NCBI RefSeq assembly: GCF_003473545.1
Contig: NZ_QUCM01000003.1
Coordinates: forward strand, 125,472 to 189,471
DNA: 64,000 bases
Reading direction: 5' to 3'
Origin: Clostridium sp. AM22-11AC
GTDB lineage: Bacteria > Bacillota > Clostridia > Lachnospirales > Lachnospiraceae
In this document: positions 42,757-50,554 of the stretch, piece by piece
How the letters are laid out: the number at the start of each line of letters is the position of its first letter
Numbering within the stretch: the stretch's first letter is position 1
The notes under the pieces: model-generated
What the model was told of the DNA's origin: nothing
Seen by the model: only the letters and a program-made list of their open reading frames with translations
Database searches by the model: none
Position numbers and translations under genes: made by a program

Positions 42757-43959
42757 TTACTGTAAAGATGCAACAATAGCATCTGCCAGTGCCTCTAACT
42801 GTGCATCCTGCTCATCCTTTAAAGCAGATTTAACAGTGACAGTCTGCTCTAAAATGTTCATGTTCTTCATGCCGGAAAGGATCTCTTTCATCTGCTTTCC
42901 TGCAACAACACCCCAGGTACCATTTTCGATCACAGCTACAGTACGGTTCTGCAGTCCATGTGCCTTTAAGTCATTTAAAACATGTTCCATATTGGTAAAG
43001 ATGCCGCCATTATAGGTAGCTGCTGCAAATACCAGATGGCTGCAGCGGAATGCTTCGCTTACGATCTGGGATGGATGGGTTGCAGATACATCATAAACTG
43101 CAATATTTCTCACACCCTTGTCAGCCAGCTTGCATGCCAGGATATTGGCTGCGTTTTCCGTATTTCCGTAAATAGAACCATAGGCGATCATAACACTCTT
43201 TTCTTCCGGTGCATAGCTGCTCCAGGTTAAGTATTTATCTACATACCAGCTGATATTTTCACGCCATACAGGTCCATGTAGCGGGCAGATGGTAGCGATC
43301 TCCAGTCCTGCTGCTTTCTTAAGCAGTGTCTGTACCTGCATGCCATACTTTCCAACGATATTGGTATAATATCTTCTTGCATCATCCAACCAGTCACGCT
43401 CAAAGTTTACTTCATCTGCAAACAGGTTGCCATTCATGGCGCCGAAAGTACCAAAAGCATCTGCGGAGAATAAAGTCTTGTCTGTGGTATCGTAAGTAAC
43501 CATAACTTCCGGCCAGTGTACCATTGGTGCCATTACAAATGTAAGGTTATGCTTACCGGTGCAGAGAGTATCTCCTTCTTTTACTACTACGGATCTGGAG
43601 TCAATATCAAGATCAAAGAACTGCTTGATAATACCAACTGTCTTTGCATTGCATACGATCTTTGCTTCCGGATGCTTTTCTGCGATCTGTCCTAAGGTTG
43701 CAGCATGGTCTGGTTCCATGTGGTCTACTACGATATAATCTAATGGACGGCCGTCTAAAACCTTTGCCAGGTTCTCATAAAACTGTCCTGCTACTGCCCA
43801 GTCTACTGTATCAAAAAGAACCGTCTTTTCATCTAACAAAACATAGGCATTATAGGAAACACCTCTTGGGATCGGGTATGCATTTTCAAACAGAGCCAGA
43901 CGTCTGTCTGTACCTCCTACCCAGAATAAATCTTCTTTTACTTTTTTTACACAATACAT
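42757..43959 (-). CDS. fprA: A-type flavodiiron protein (FprA family)
   Basis: Flavodiiron proteins reduce O2 (or NO) to protect anaerobes. The 400-aa protein has a metallo-beta-lactamase-like diiron domain with DHMEPDHAA (ligands H, E, D and the following H), a later His in VHWPEV, Asp in SADAFG, and His in CPLHGP, then a flavodoxin domain from about 255 (MIAYGSIYGNTENAA, AAATYNGG). There is no fused rubredoxin. AAAGGATG precedes the ATG. It is monocistronic with its own terminator. Confidence 0.94.
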   Translation of the reverse strand: MYCVKKVKEDLFWVGGTDRRLALFENAYPIPRGVSYNAYVLLDEKTVLFDTVDWAVAGQFYENLAKVLDGRPLDYIVVDHMEPDHAATLGQIAEKHPEAKIVCNAKTVGIIKQFFDLDIDSRSVVVKEGDTLCTGKHNLTFVMAPMVHWPEVMVTYDTTDKTLFSADAFGTFGAMNGNLFADEVNFERDWLDDARRYYTNIVGKYGMQVQTLLKKAAGLEIATICPLHGPVWRENISWYVDKYLTWSSYAPEEKSVMIAYGSIYGNTENAANILACKLADKGVRNIAVYDVSATHPSQIVSEAFRCSHLVFAAATYNGGIFTNMEHVLNDLKAHGLQNRTVAVIENGTWGVVAGKQMKEILSGMKNMNILEQTVTVKSALKDEQDAQLEALADAIVASLQ

Positions 43960-43988
43960 CGCTTATCATCCTTTCTGTTCCTATTTGT

Positions 43989-44022
43989 CAGGCAGCCCAT
44001 TCCTGACTTTCAGGGCCGCCTG
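43989..44022 (-). terminator. Hairpin between the cohesin-domain gene and fprA
   Basis: CAGGCGGCCC ... GGGCTGCCTG (10-bp stem with one G-U, 14-nt loop) lies 19 nt after the cohesin-protein stop. No T-tract follows, so it may be an RNA end stabiliser rather than a terminator. Confidence 0.4.
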
Positions 44023-44041
44023 GTTGTTTAAGCGTTACATT

Positions 44042-45679
44042 TTACAGGTCAAATACCTCAAAATCATCTTCTTCTTTTTCGTTCTGGTCTTCAGAAGTTT
44101 CTTCGGATCCGGCAGGTTCTTTTTCTTCTTCCTGCTCTTCCACCTCGTCTATATCCAGATCTTCAAAGTCAAAGTCTTCTATATCATCTTCTTCCAGATC
44201 TTCATCCTCTGTATCCTCTTTTGGATTTTCTTTTTCATTTTCATCTACAGAGTCTTCCTCTGGCTCGTCCTCTTCCGGTTCCTTATCATCTGCATCATCC
44301 AGATCCTCAAACTGGAAGTCATCCTCGTCCTGGTCGTCTACTTCTTCCAGATCATCTTCCGGTTCGTCTTCAGGCTCTTCCACCTCTTCGCCATAAAGAT
44401 CGTCCTCGTCCTCATCTTCCTCTTTTACAGGTTTCTTTTCAGAACGGGCTGTCTTTTTCTCTGCTGAAGAAGATTTCTTTTTCTTACCTGTAACAGATAC
44501 GATGAGAAGTACCATAAAGATCAGTGCTACAACGATGGCAGCGATCAGCAGTGTCCTGAACAGGCTGTAGTCATTTCTTAAGGAGTCATACTTGTCTGCC
44601 AGCTGTGTATAAACTTCCTCACTTACTGCTCCCTGAGCAGCCGGGTCTTCAAAGTAACGCTGAATGGTACGCTCATTATTATTTAAGTCATAGCGGTAGA
44701 AATTCTTCTCGCCAGCTTCATTCATAGCGTAGATCACGCAATACTGATGCTCTGTTTCATTGCCCCATACCCAGCCTTTTACAGCATGTCCGTCAATGGT
44801 AATGGCTGTTTCCACCAGTCCTTCCGGTACCTGTACAGAAGCATCCGGTGCCATCACTGTAAAGCTGCGTCTGGATACAGTCATCTGGAACTGTTCAAAG
44901 CTTTCTTCACCAGTTCCATCCTGTGTACTTTCATTTGGACCGCCTTCCTGCTTGGTGACAACGATCACATATTCCTTTGTAGTTTCTCCGTCCTGGGCAG
45001 TTACTTTTAAAGTAACTCTGTTTTCACCCATCTGGAGATTTTCATTGCCGCTTACCACCTTGGAAGCGCCTTCATCTGTAGTATCTGCACTGATGATCAG
45101 TTTATCCACATCGGTTCCTACGGTAACTGCATAGGAGTCTACATCAGAAGAAAATTCCGGTGTCAGGCTTCCCGGGGATACCTGAAGGGATTTTAAGCTT
45201 GCGTCCTTGGAAGCGCTTGATAAAGCACTGACTGTTACCTGGGACTCACCCTGTTTGTCTACGGTTACGATCTGGGAAGACGCATCGTAGATCTCCTGGC
45301 TGGTAACTGTAATCTTGCTGGTTCCTGCTGCAGATGCCTTAAACTTTAAGTCATAGGCAAGGGTGGTGGTATTTGCGCCACCGCCGTCACCATGAACACG
45401 GACTGCTCCATTTCCGCCTTCTGCATTGGTTCCTTCTATGAATTCCAGGCTTCCCGGATCATATGCCAGCATGATATCCGCTGTAGAAAGGTTATCACTG
45501 CTGGTGATCTTCATTTTTACATTGATCTCACTGCCTACAGATGCGGTAGGATCTGAAAAAGCGATCCTTGCAGTAGCTGCAAACGCCGTCATTCCGTATA
45601 ATGGCAAAAATAAGGTTAATAGACAGATGGCTGCAACTGCGGCTGCCCACCGTCTGATCTGTTTGATTGTCATATTCAT
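44042..45679 (-). CDS. Cohesin-domain membrane protein with a long acidic cytoplasmic tail
   Basis: The 545-aa protein has a signal peptide (AAAVAAICLLTLFLPLYGM, cut near AFA), a cohesin-like beta-sandwich (about 35-155; VGSEINVKMKI, LSTADIMLAYDPGSLEFI), a cadherin-like/Ig domain (about 165-245; LKSLQVSPGSLTPEFSSDV), a further extracellular region, one transmembrane helix near 370-392 (LIAAIVVALIFMVLLIVSV), a Lys-rich stop-transfer and a 150-residue tail made mostly of Glu and Asp. A cohesin domain outside a cellulosome suggests binding of another surface protein. It follows the autolysin gene by 18 nt and shares its transcript. Confidence 0.8.
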   Translation of the reverse strand: MNMTIKQIRRWAAAVAAICLLTLFLPLYGMTAFAATARIAFSDPTASVGSEINVKMKITSSDNLSTADIMLAYDPGSLEFIEGTNAEGGNGAVRVHGDGGGANTTTLAYDLKFKASAAGTSKITVTSQEIYDASSQIVTVDKQGESQVTVSALSSASKDASLKSLQVSPGSLTPEFSSDVDSYAVTVGTDVDKLIISADTTDEGASKVVSGNENLQMGENRVTLKVTAQDGETTKEYVIVVTKQEGGPNESTQDGTGEESFEQFQMTVSRRSFTVMAPDASVQVPEGLVETAITIDGHAVKGWVWGNETEHQYCVIYAMNEAGEKNFYRYDLNNNERTIQRYFEDPAAQGAVSEEVYTQLADKYDSLRNDYSLFRTLLIAAIVVALIFMVLLIVSVTGKKKKSSSAEKKTARSEKKPVKEEDEDEDDLYGEEVEEPEDEPEDDLEEVDDQDEDDFQFEDLDDADDKEPEEDEPEEDSVDENEKENPKEDTEDEDLEEDDIEDFDFEDLDIDEVEEQEEEKEPAGSEETSEDQNEKEEDDFEVFDL

Positions 45680-45697
45680 TCCTGCTTTCCTGTTTTT

Positions 45698-47905
45698 TTA
45701 CTGCACATTCACAATGGTCACATTGCTGCCTCCAGGTGTCTGGCTGCTTCCCGTGTCACCTGGTCCTCCACTGCTTCCGCCCGGACTTGCCGGACTGGAA
45801 GAGGAACTGCTGTTTGAAGAATTTGCTGATCCCGTGCCGGAAGGTGTGTTTCCTCCTGACTGACGTACTACGTGGATACTGTATGTCCTTGTGCTTCCAT
45901 TCTGAGCTGTAACAGTAATAGTAATATCACTGGAATTACCAGTAAGTTCTGTATTTCCGGTACCTGCAACGGATGCCTTGCCGTCTGCTGCTGTAGCGCT
46001 GATCTGAAGGCTGGTCACAGAAGTATCTACGATCAGATTGTAGCTTGTTGTATCCTTGCTGAAGGAAGGAGTTAAGCTGAAACCATCTGCACTCAGACCA
46101 GAAAGTTTGTTGTTAGGACTTCCGTCTCCTGTAGGCGCGCTGCATGCCTGTGCCGGCATGTTGTTAAATACAGGGATCTGGAATTCCAGGGCAGAACTCT
46201 TTAAGGAACTGTATGCCTTGGAAAGGCGCTCTGCTTCTGAGGCTGCTCCCTGTACATTGCTCATGTACTGATGTTTATAAGGATTGGATCCCTGCACATT
46301 GAACTTTTTAAGGTAAAATGTATTCTGCCCTGCTTTTACATAGTTGTCACCATAATTCTGGGCACCGCCTAAAATGGATTTTTCTACTGTATTCCATGGT
46401 CTTCCATAACTGCCGGACTGACTTGCATACCGCAGTCCCATCTGGGTTGCAGACATGGAACCGGACTGATAGGCTTCTACGTTAAAGAAGTTATAGTAAC
46501 CGGAATATCCGGAATAATTACCTGAGATCAGCGGTGTTCCGCCATTGGTTCCCTGCTCCTGAAGGATCATGGCAGCTAAAACATAAGGACTTACGCCGGA
46601 CTGCGCTGCTGCATCCATAAGGATATCCACATAGCTCTTGCTTCCAGATGAGCCGGAAGAAGGACTTGTTGTCTGGCCGGAAGGACTGGAAGAACTGTTA
46701 TCAGTGGTTACAGTTCCAGGCTGTGAACTGCCTGTGCTATTTATCGTGCCATCAGACTGTCCCGGAGCTACCAGGCTTACATTGGAAGTTACCAGGTTAT
46801 GCTCCTTTGGTGTAATAGACGCATGAGGCGCTTCCAGACTTACATTTCCATCTCCTGTACTGCTTTCTGTACTGTTTCCCGAACCGGAACTGCTTCCCGG
46901 TGCCTGGGTGCTTACATCATTGCTGCCGGATGTAGTGCTGCTCTCACCAGAAGAACTGCTGCCGGAAGGGCTGCCTCCTGCCACACCAGGTCCATGATTT
47001 GTATCACCTGTTGCACCGTTTCTTCCTCCCGGTCCCTCCTGTGAAACAGAACTGGAAGAACTGCCGGAAGAGCTGCTGCCTCCTGGTGTAGAAGAACCGC
47101 CGGAAGAAGAACTTCCCCCTGTTCCGGTGGAGTCTGTTGTTCCGGAAAGGAAGGAGCCGGAAACCATTCCTGTAAGGCCCTCTTTTGTCTGTGTGCTTCC
47201 ATCATATTCATGGGAAAGGAACTGGAATACATAGGTATCATCTAAAAAGTTTCTTGGGTCCATGTAATAACGGATAATGTCCTGGGAAGCTGCTACCCAG
47301 TTGCTGCCGTCAAAGCCGGTCCAGGTACTGTTATCCCAGTTATAGGCACCGCTTTCTACGGATTTCCAGGAAGAAATGCTTCCTGTTGCAACCAGGTTTC
47401 GACCCAGGACCGACTCATTTTCAATGGCCGTATTCCAGTCGATCCCTGTATTTTTCGCCCGGAATACCCAGTTTGGATACTGGGCATGAAGCTGTCTTAA
47501 ACCATCCTTATAACTTTCCGGAAATCCCTGGGAAGTCAGATAGGACTCAAAGCTTGCATCTGTAGAATAGGAAACAGGGAGTCTTATGTAAGCGGCGGAT
47601 ACATAACCTGTACCTGCCTGACCGTTACTGCCTGTGTACTGGATCCGGTACCAGGTCTTTCCATCAGTTCCCTTTTTTTCTCCTGTGATCTGGATGCTGG
47701 CTCCTGCTGCCAGACGGGCCACTGCACTGTAACCGGTTCCTGCATCACTTCTTACATTTAAAGAGGACGCCTTGACTGTAGCCGCCCCCGTATAAGCATA
47801 GGAATCCAACATGTGGATGGACAACGGGCTGGTCACCGGAAGGTTGGCCGCCAGTGTCAGGCCTAACAGGACTGCCAGACCTTTTTTGTATATTTTTCCC
47901 TTCAT
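45698..47905 (-). CDS. Secreted SH3 / N-acetylglucosaminidase autolysin with a Ser/Gly-rich linker
   Basis: This 735-aa protein has a signal peptide, an SH3b domain (about 40-108; ASSLNVRSDAGTGYSAVARL), an N-terminal conserved segment (about 112-247), a 175-residue linker rich in Ser, Gly and Thr (about 248-423), a glucosaminidase-type catalytic core (about 424-590; SGVSPYVLAAMILQEQG with the likely catalytic Glu), a cadherin-like domain (about 605-690) and a Ser/Pro/Gly tail. It cuts peptidoglycan glycans. The linker splits what is usually one contiguous catalytic region. It heads a two-gene operon with the cohesin protein, preceded by a structured 171-bp leader element. Confidence 0.85.
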   Translation of the reverse strand: MKGKIYKKGLAVLLGLTLAANLPVTSPLSIHMLDSYAYTGAATVKASSLNVRSDAGTGYSAVARLAAGASIQITGEKKGTDGKTWYRIQYTGSNGQAGTGYVSAAYIRLPVSYSTDASFESYLTSQGFPESYKDGLRQLHAQYPNWVFRAKNTGIDWNTAIENESVLGRNLVATGSISSWKSVESGAYNWDNSTWTGFDGSNWVAASQDIIRYYMDPRNFLDDTYVFQFLSHEYDGSTQTKEGLTGMVSGSFLSGTTDSTGTGGSSSSGGSSTPGGSSSSGSSSSSVSQEGPGGRNGATGDTNHGPGVAGGSPSGSSSSGESSTTSGSNDVSTQAPGSSSGSGNSTESSTGDGNVSLEAPHASITPKEHNLVTSNVSLVAPGQSDGTINSTGSSQPGTVTTDNSSSSPSGQTTSPSSGSSGSKSYVDILMDAAAQSGVSPYVLAAMILQEQGTNGGTPLISGNYSGYSGYYNFFNVEAYQSGSMSATQMGLRYASQSGSYGRPWNTVEKSILGGAQNYGDNYVKAGQNTFYLKKFNVQGSNPYKHQYMSNVQGAASEAERLSKAYSSLKSSALEFQIPVFNNMPAQACSAPTGDGSPNNKLSGLSADGFSLTPSFSKDTTSYNLIVDTSVTSLQISATAADGKASVAGTGNTELTGNSSDITITVTAQNGSTRTYSIHVVRQSGGNTPSGTGSANSSNSSSSSSPASPGGSSGGPGDTGSSQTPGGSNVTIVNVQ

Positions 47906-47939
47906 CTTGCTGTATTATCTCCTGAATTTTCTGTATCTC

Positions 47940-48110
47940 ATGATACCAGATTGCTACGCACTTTGTGCTCTCGCAATCTTCAAAACCATTCGTAATCCGC
48001 TCATTTTTTGCAAAAATGGCTACTTACTCATGTTTTTGCGTGTCCCAAGATAAAAAATCCTCCTGCAAGCAGGCTTGCGTCGGATTTTTACCTTTCGACA
48101 CTGGTATCAT
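47940..48110 (-). repeat. Structured intergenic element A (leader of the autolysin operon)
   Basis: Outer arms ATGATACCAG (47940-47949) and CTGGTATCAT (48101-48110) are a perfect 10-bp inverted repeat. Inside are four more perfect pairings: AGATTGC/GCAATCT with GCAC/GTGC inside it, GCAAAAA/TTTTTGC, GTGTC/GACAC, and AAAAATCC/GGATTTTT around GCAAGC-AG-GCTTGC. It could be a cis-acting RNA, a small RNA or a MITE-like repeat. It fills the space between the promoter at 48109-48138 and the autolysin ribosome site. Confidence 0.6.
48051..48090. terminator. Terminator-like hairpin inside element A
   Basis: AAAAAATCC ... GGATTTTTA around a GCAAGC-AG-GCTTGC core. T-runs flank it on both strands. It may end the D,D-carboxypeptidase gene, whose stop is 97 nt upstream, and would also lie just inside transcripts begun at 48109-48138. 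Confidence 0.65.
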
Positions 48111-48138
48111 TATAATGATATTTACTCCTTAATGTCAA
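48109..48138 (-). promoter_or_regulatory. Promoter reading into element A and the autolysin gene
   Basis: TTGACA, 18 nt, TATAAT on the minus strand, both hexamers perfect. The start of transcription would be near 48102, leaving a leader of almost 200 nt. Confidence 0.7.
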
Positions 48139-48186
48139 CCGCAACAAAAAATGTTCACACAAATCAAACTAATTCGTAAGAAAACT

Positions 48187-49431
48187 TTAACACTTGTGGA
48201 CCCACAGACCAAAAATATGTTCCAGCGTTCCCCAAAAAGTCATTTTTGTGATCTGGCGGTCACTGTATAAGGGAATTTCCCTTAGCAATTCCCCTTCTAC
48301 ATAATAACAAACCCGTCCTATCTTCTGCCCTTCTTTTACAGGAGCCTGCAGCTGCTTTGGCAGGAACACCTTTTTTTTCTGTTTTTCCTCTTTTTTTACC
48401 AGAGCATAAACATGTTTTTCCTCTGATCGTAAATCTTCCCTTGCCAGCACATGGTCCTGAGGCTGCTCTCCCCAGCAGATGCCGCCATCTACTTTTACAG
48501 GCAATGGCTCTGTTTTTTGGCAGCGTTCATACAGATCTGTTTTCTCATAATTTTCCATTCCATAGGAAAGAAGGCTTCTGGCATCTGACCATTTCCAGGT
48601 TTTATGAGGAGGCCAGCCACAGCCTAACAGGGCAATGATAAAAAGTTTTCCATTTTTTTCCAGCGCACCAACATAAGAATAACCTGCGCCCCCAGTAAAA
48701 CCGGTCTTTCCTGTAAGGGCCCCGTCCATCATATCCAAAAGAGCATTGTGATTGCGGCACTGGATCTGCCTTTTATTTTCCAGATCATAAAATCCATGGT
48801 TCTGGGTCCTGGTTATCTTTAAAAACTCCTCTTTTTTCGGCGACTCCTGTATACAGTATAATAAGATCCTTGCCAGATCTTTTGCTGTAGTGGAATGGGT
48901 ATGTATTTCTCCCTTTTCATCTGTTTCCTGGGCGTCTAAACCATTGGGGGTAATAAACCAGGTATCCTTACAGCCTAACTCCCTGGCTTTTTCATTCATC
49001 ATAGCTGCAAAACCTTCTCTTGTACCGCCTATAAATTCCGCGATCATCACAGCTGCATCATTATAAGACTCCAGCATCAGGCCATACAGCAGGTCCTTTA
49101 AACGGTACTGCTCCCCTTTTCTTACTCCCATACGGACTTTAGGCTGGGAGGCTGCATAAGAAGAGGCACTTACCCATTCTTCCGTTTTTCCATTTTCAAG
49201 GGCAAGGATACAGGTCATGATCTTCGTGGTGCTGGCCATGGGACGGATCTGTTCTGCATTTTTTCCATATAAGATGCGTCCGCTTAAACCATCCATAAGC
49301 ACGACGGACTGGGAATACAGGCGGAGTTCTTCCTGTTCCTGGGCCTTAACAGGAAAACTTTGAAATATCAGCCCCAGAAACAGTGTTAAAAACAGAAGCC
49401 ATAACCATACAGGCCTGATCTTTTTTCTCAT
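48187..49431 (-). CDS. D-alanyl-D-alanine carboxypeptidase (penicillin-binding protein, S11 family)
   Basis: This 414-aa exported enzyme trims the terminal D-Ala of peptidoglycan stems. It has a signal peptide (VWLWLLFLTLFLGLIFQSF), the SxxK nucleophile motif (MASTTKIMTC near 68), SxN (ESYNDAAVM near 125) and KTG (LTGKTGFTGGAGYS near 240). A C-terminal beta domain follows (about 300-390), with no C-terminal membrane anchor of the usual PBP5 type obvious beyond it. GGGAG lies before the ATG. It is monocistronic. Confidence 0.93.
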   Translation of the reverse strand: MRKKIRPVWLWLLFLTLFLGLIFQSFPVKAQEQEELRLYSQSVVLMDGLSGRILYGKNAEQIRPMASTTKIMTCILALENGKTEEWVSASSYAASQPKVRMGVRKGEQYRLKDLLYGLMLESYNDAAVMIAEFIGGTREGFAAMMNEKARELGCKDTWFITPNGLDAQETDEKGEIHTHSTTAKDLARILLYCIQESPKKEEFLKITRTQNHGFYDLENKRQIQCRNHNALLDMMDGALTGKTGFTGGAGYSYVGALEKNGKLFIIALLGCGWPPHKTWKWSDARSLLSYGMENYEKTDLYERCQKTEPLPVKVDGGICWGEQPQDHVLAREDLRSEEKHVYALVKKEEKQKKKVFLPKQLQAPVKEGQKIGRVCYYVEGELLREIPLYSDRQITKMTFWGTLEHIFGLWVHKC

Positions 49432-49526
49432 CCATTTTCTCCCTGGAGCATTTATGTACTCTCAAAATCTTATTTCATCCTATTCCCATTTTCCTGCAGA
49501 TATGCAATAACCTGCACCGGAAGCTT

Positions 49527-49555
49527 TTGACGAACCTTTTAGGCTGTGTTATGAT
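49527..49555 (+). promoter_or_regulatory. Promoter of the RluA-type gene
   Basis: TTGACG, 17 nt, TATGAT on the plus strand, 63 nt before the ATG at 49619. Confidence 0.65.
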
Positions 49556-49618
49556 TTACAGGAAACTTAAAACAGATAAACGATCTAACAAAGATCATGA
49601 AGGGAATACAGACAATCG

Positions 49619-50554
49619 ATGATCAAAAAGACATTACAATATAAAATAACAGAAAAGGACCAGGGAAAGACCGTAGAACAGTTTTTAAGAAGCAAAGGTT
49701 ATTCCCACCGTCTGGTGGTAAAACTGCGGAATTCTCCTACCGGCCTTACCATCGGGGGAGAGCTTGCATTTACCATCCACAGGCTCCAGGCAGGTGAGAT
49801 ACTTATTGCTACTTTAGAGGAGGAAAATTCTCAGAATATTGTCCCTGTAGAACTTCCTTTAAATATTGTTTACGAAGATGAAGATATTTTAGTGGTAAAT
49901 AAAGATGCCGGTGTACCCATCCACCCTTCCCAGGGCCATTTTGACCACACGCTGGCAAATGCAGTTGCCTGGTATTACCAGAGCAAAGGCCAGACCTTAG
50001 TCTACCGGGCGATCAACCGCTTAGACCGGGATACCACCGGCCTTTTAGTGATCGCTAAACATCTTTTAGCTGGCTGCATCCTTTCAGACCAGATGCTTAA
50101 CAGGCAGATCCACAGACAGTACCGGGCAATTGTCTGCGGAAAAACAGAAAAAGAGGGCATCATTGATGCCCCCATTGGACGGGCTGAAGACTCTACCGTC
50201 CTTCGCCGTATTGACTTTGAACATGGTGAGACAGCCAGGACCCGTTACCGCCTGCTCTCTTATGATGAAGAAAAGGATCTTTCCTATATCAGCCTTAAAT
50301 TAGATACGGGGCGGACCCACCAGATCCGTGTCCATATGAGTTATATTGGCCACCCCCTTCCCGGAGATTTCCTCTATAACCCGGACTACCGTTATATCAG
50401 CCGCCAGCCCCTTCACTCTTATGGTCTGGAGTTTATCCATCCCCTTACCGGAGAGCCTTTAAGCTTTACGGCCCATCTGCCTGCGGATATGGCAGCTTTG
50501 GTAAAAGAGCCGGAACTTACATCCACCGAAGGCCTTTGGGATAATGATTTTTAA
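49619..50554 (+). CDS. RluA family pseudouridine synthase
   Basis: This 311-aa enzyme isomerises uridines in rRNA or tRNA. It has an N-terminal S4-like RNA-binding segment (about 1-75), IVYEDEDILVVNKDAGVPIHPS, the catalytic loop AINRLDRDTTGLLVIAK (catalytic Asp in RLDRDT) and LDTGRTHQIRVHMSYIGHPL. The target site cannot be deduced. Its 3' end overlaps the convergent methyltransferase gene by 38 nt, an antisense overlap. Confidence 0.93.
   Translation: MIKKTLQYKITEKDQGKTVEQFLRSKGYSHRLVVKLRNSPTGLTIGGELAFTIHRLQAGEILIATLEEENSQNIVPVELPLNIVYEDEDILVVNKDAGVPIHPSQGHFDHTLANAVAWYYQSKGQTLVYRAINRLDRDTTGLLVIAKHLLAGCILSDQMLNRQIHRQYRAIVCGKTEKEGIIDAPIGRAEDSTVLRRIDFEHGETARTRYRLLSYDEEKDLSYISLKLDTGRTHQIRVHMSYIGHPLPGDFLYNPDYRYISRQPLHSYGLEFIHPLTGEPLSFTAHLPADMAALVKEPELTSTEGLWDNDF

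Noticed and set aside
47940..48110. c-di-GMP or c-di-AMP riboswitch ahead of the autolysin
   Set aside because: The words GACGCAAGCC and GAAAGG recall the c-di-GMP-I motif, but the tetraloop receptor and the second helix are not found, and the ydaO core is absent.
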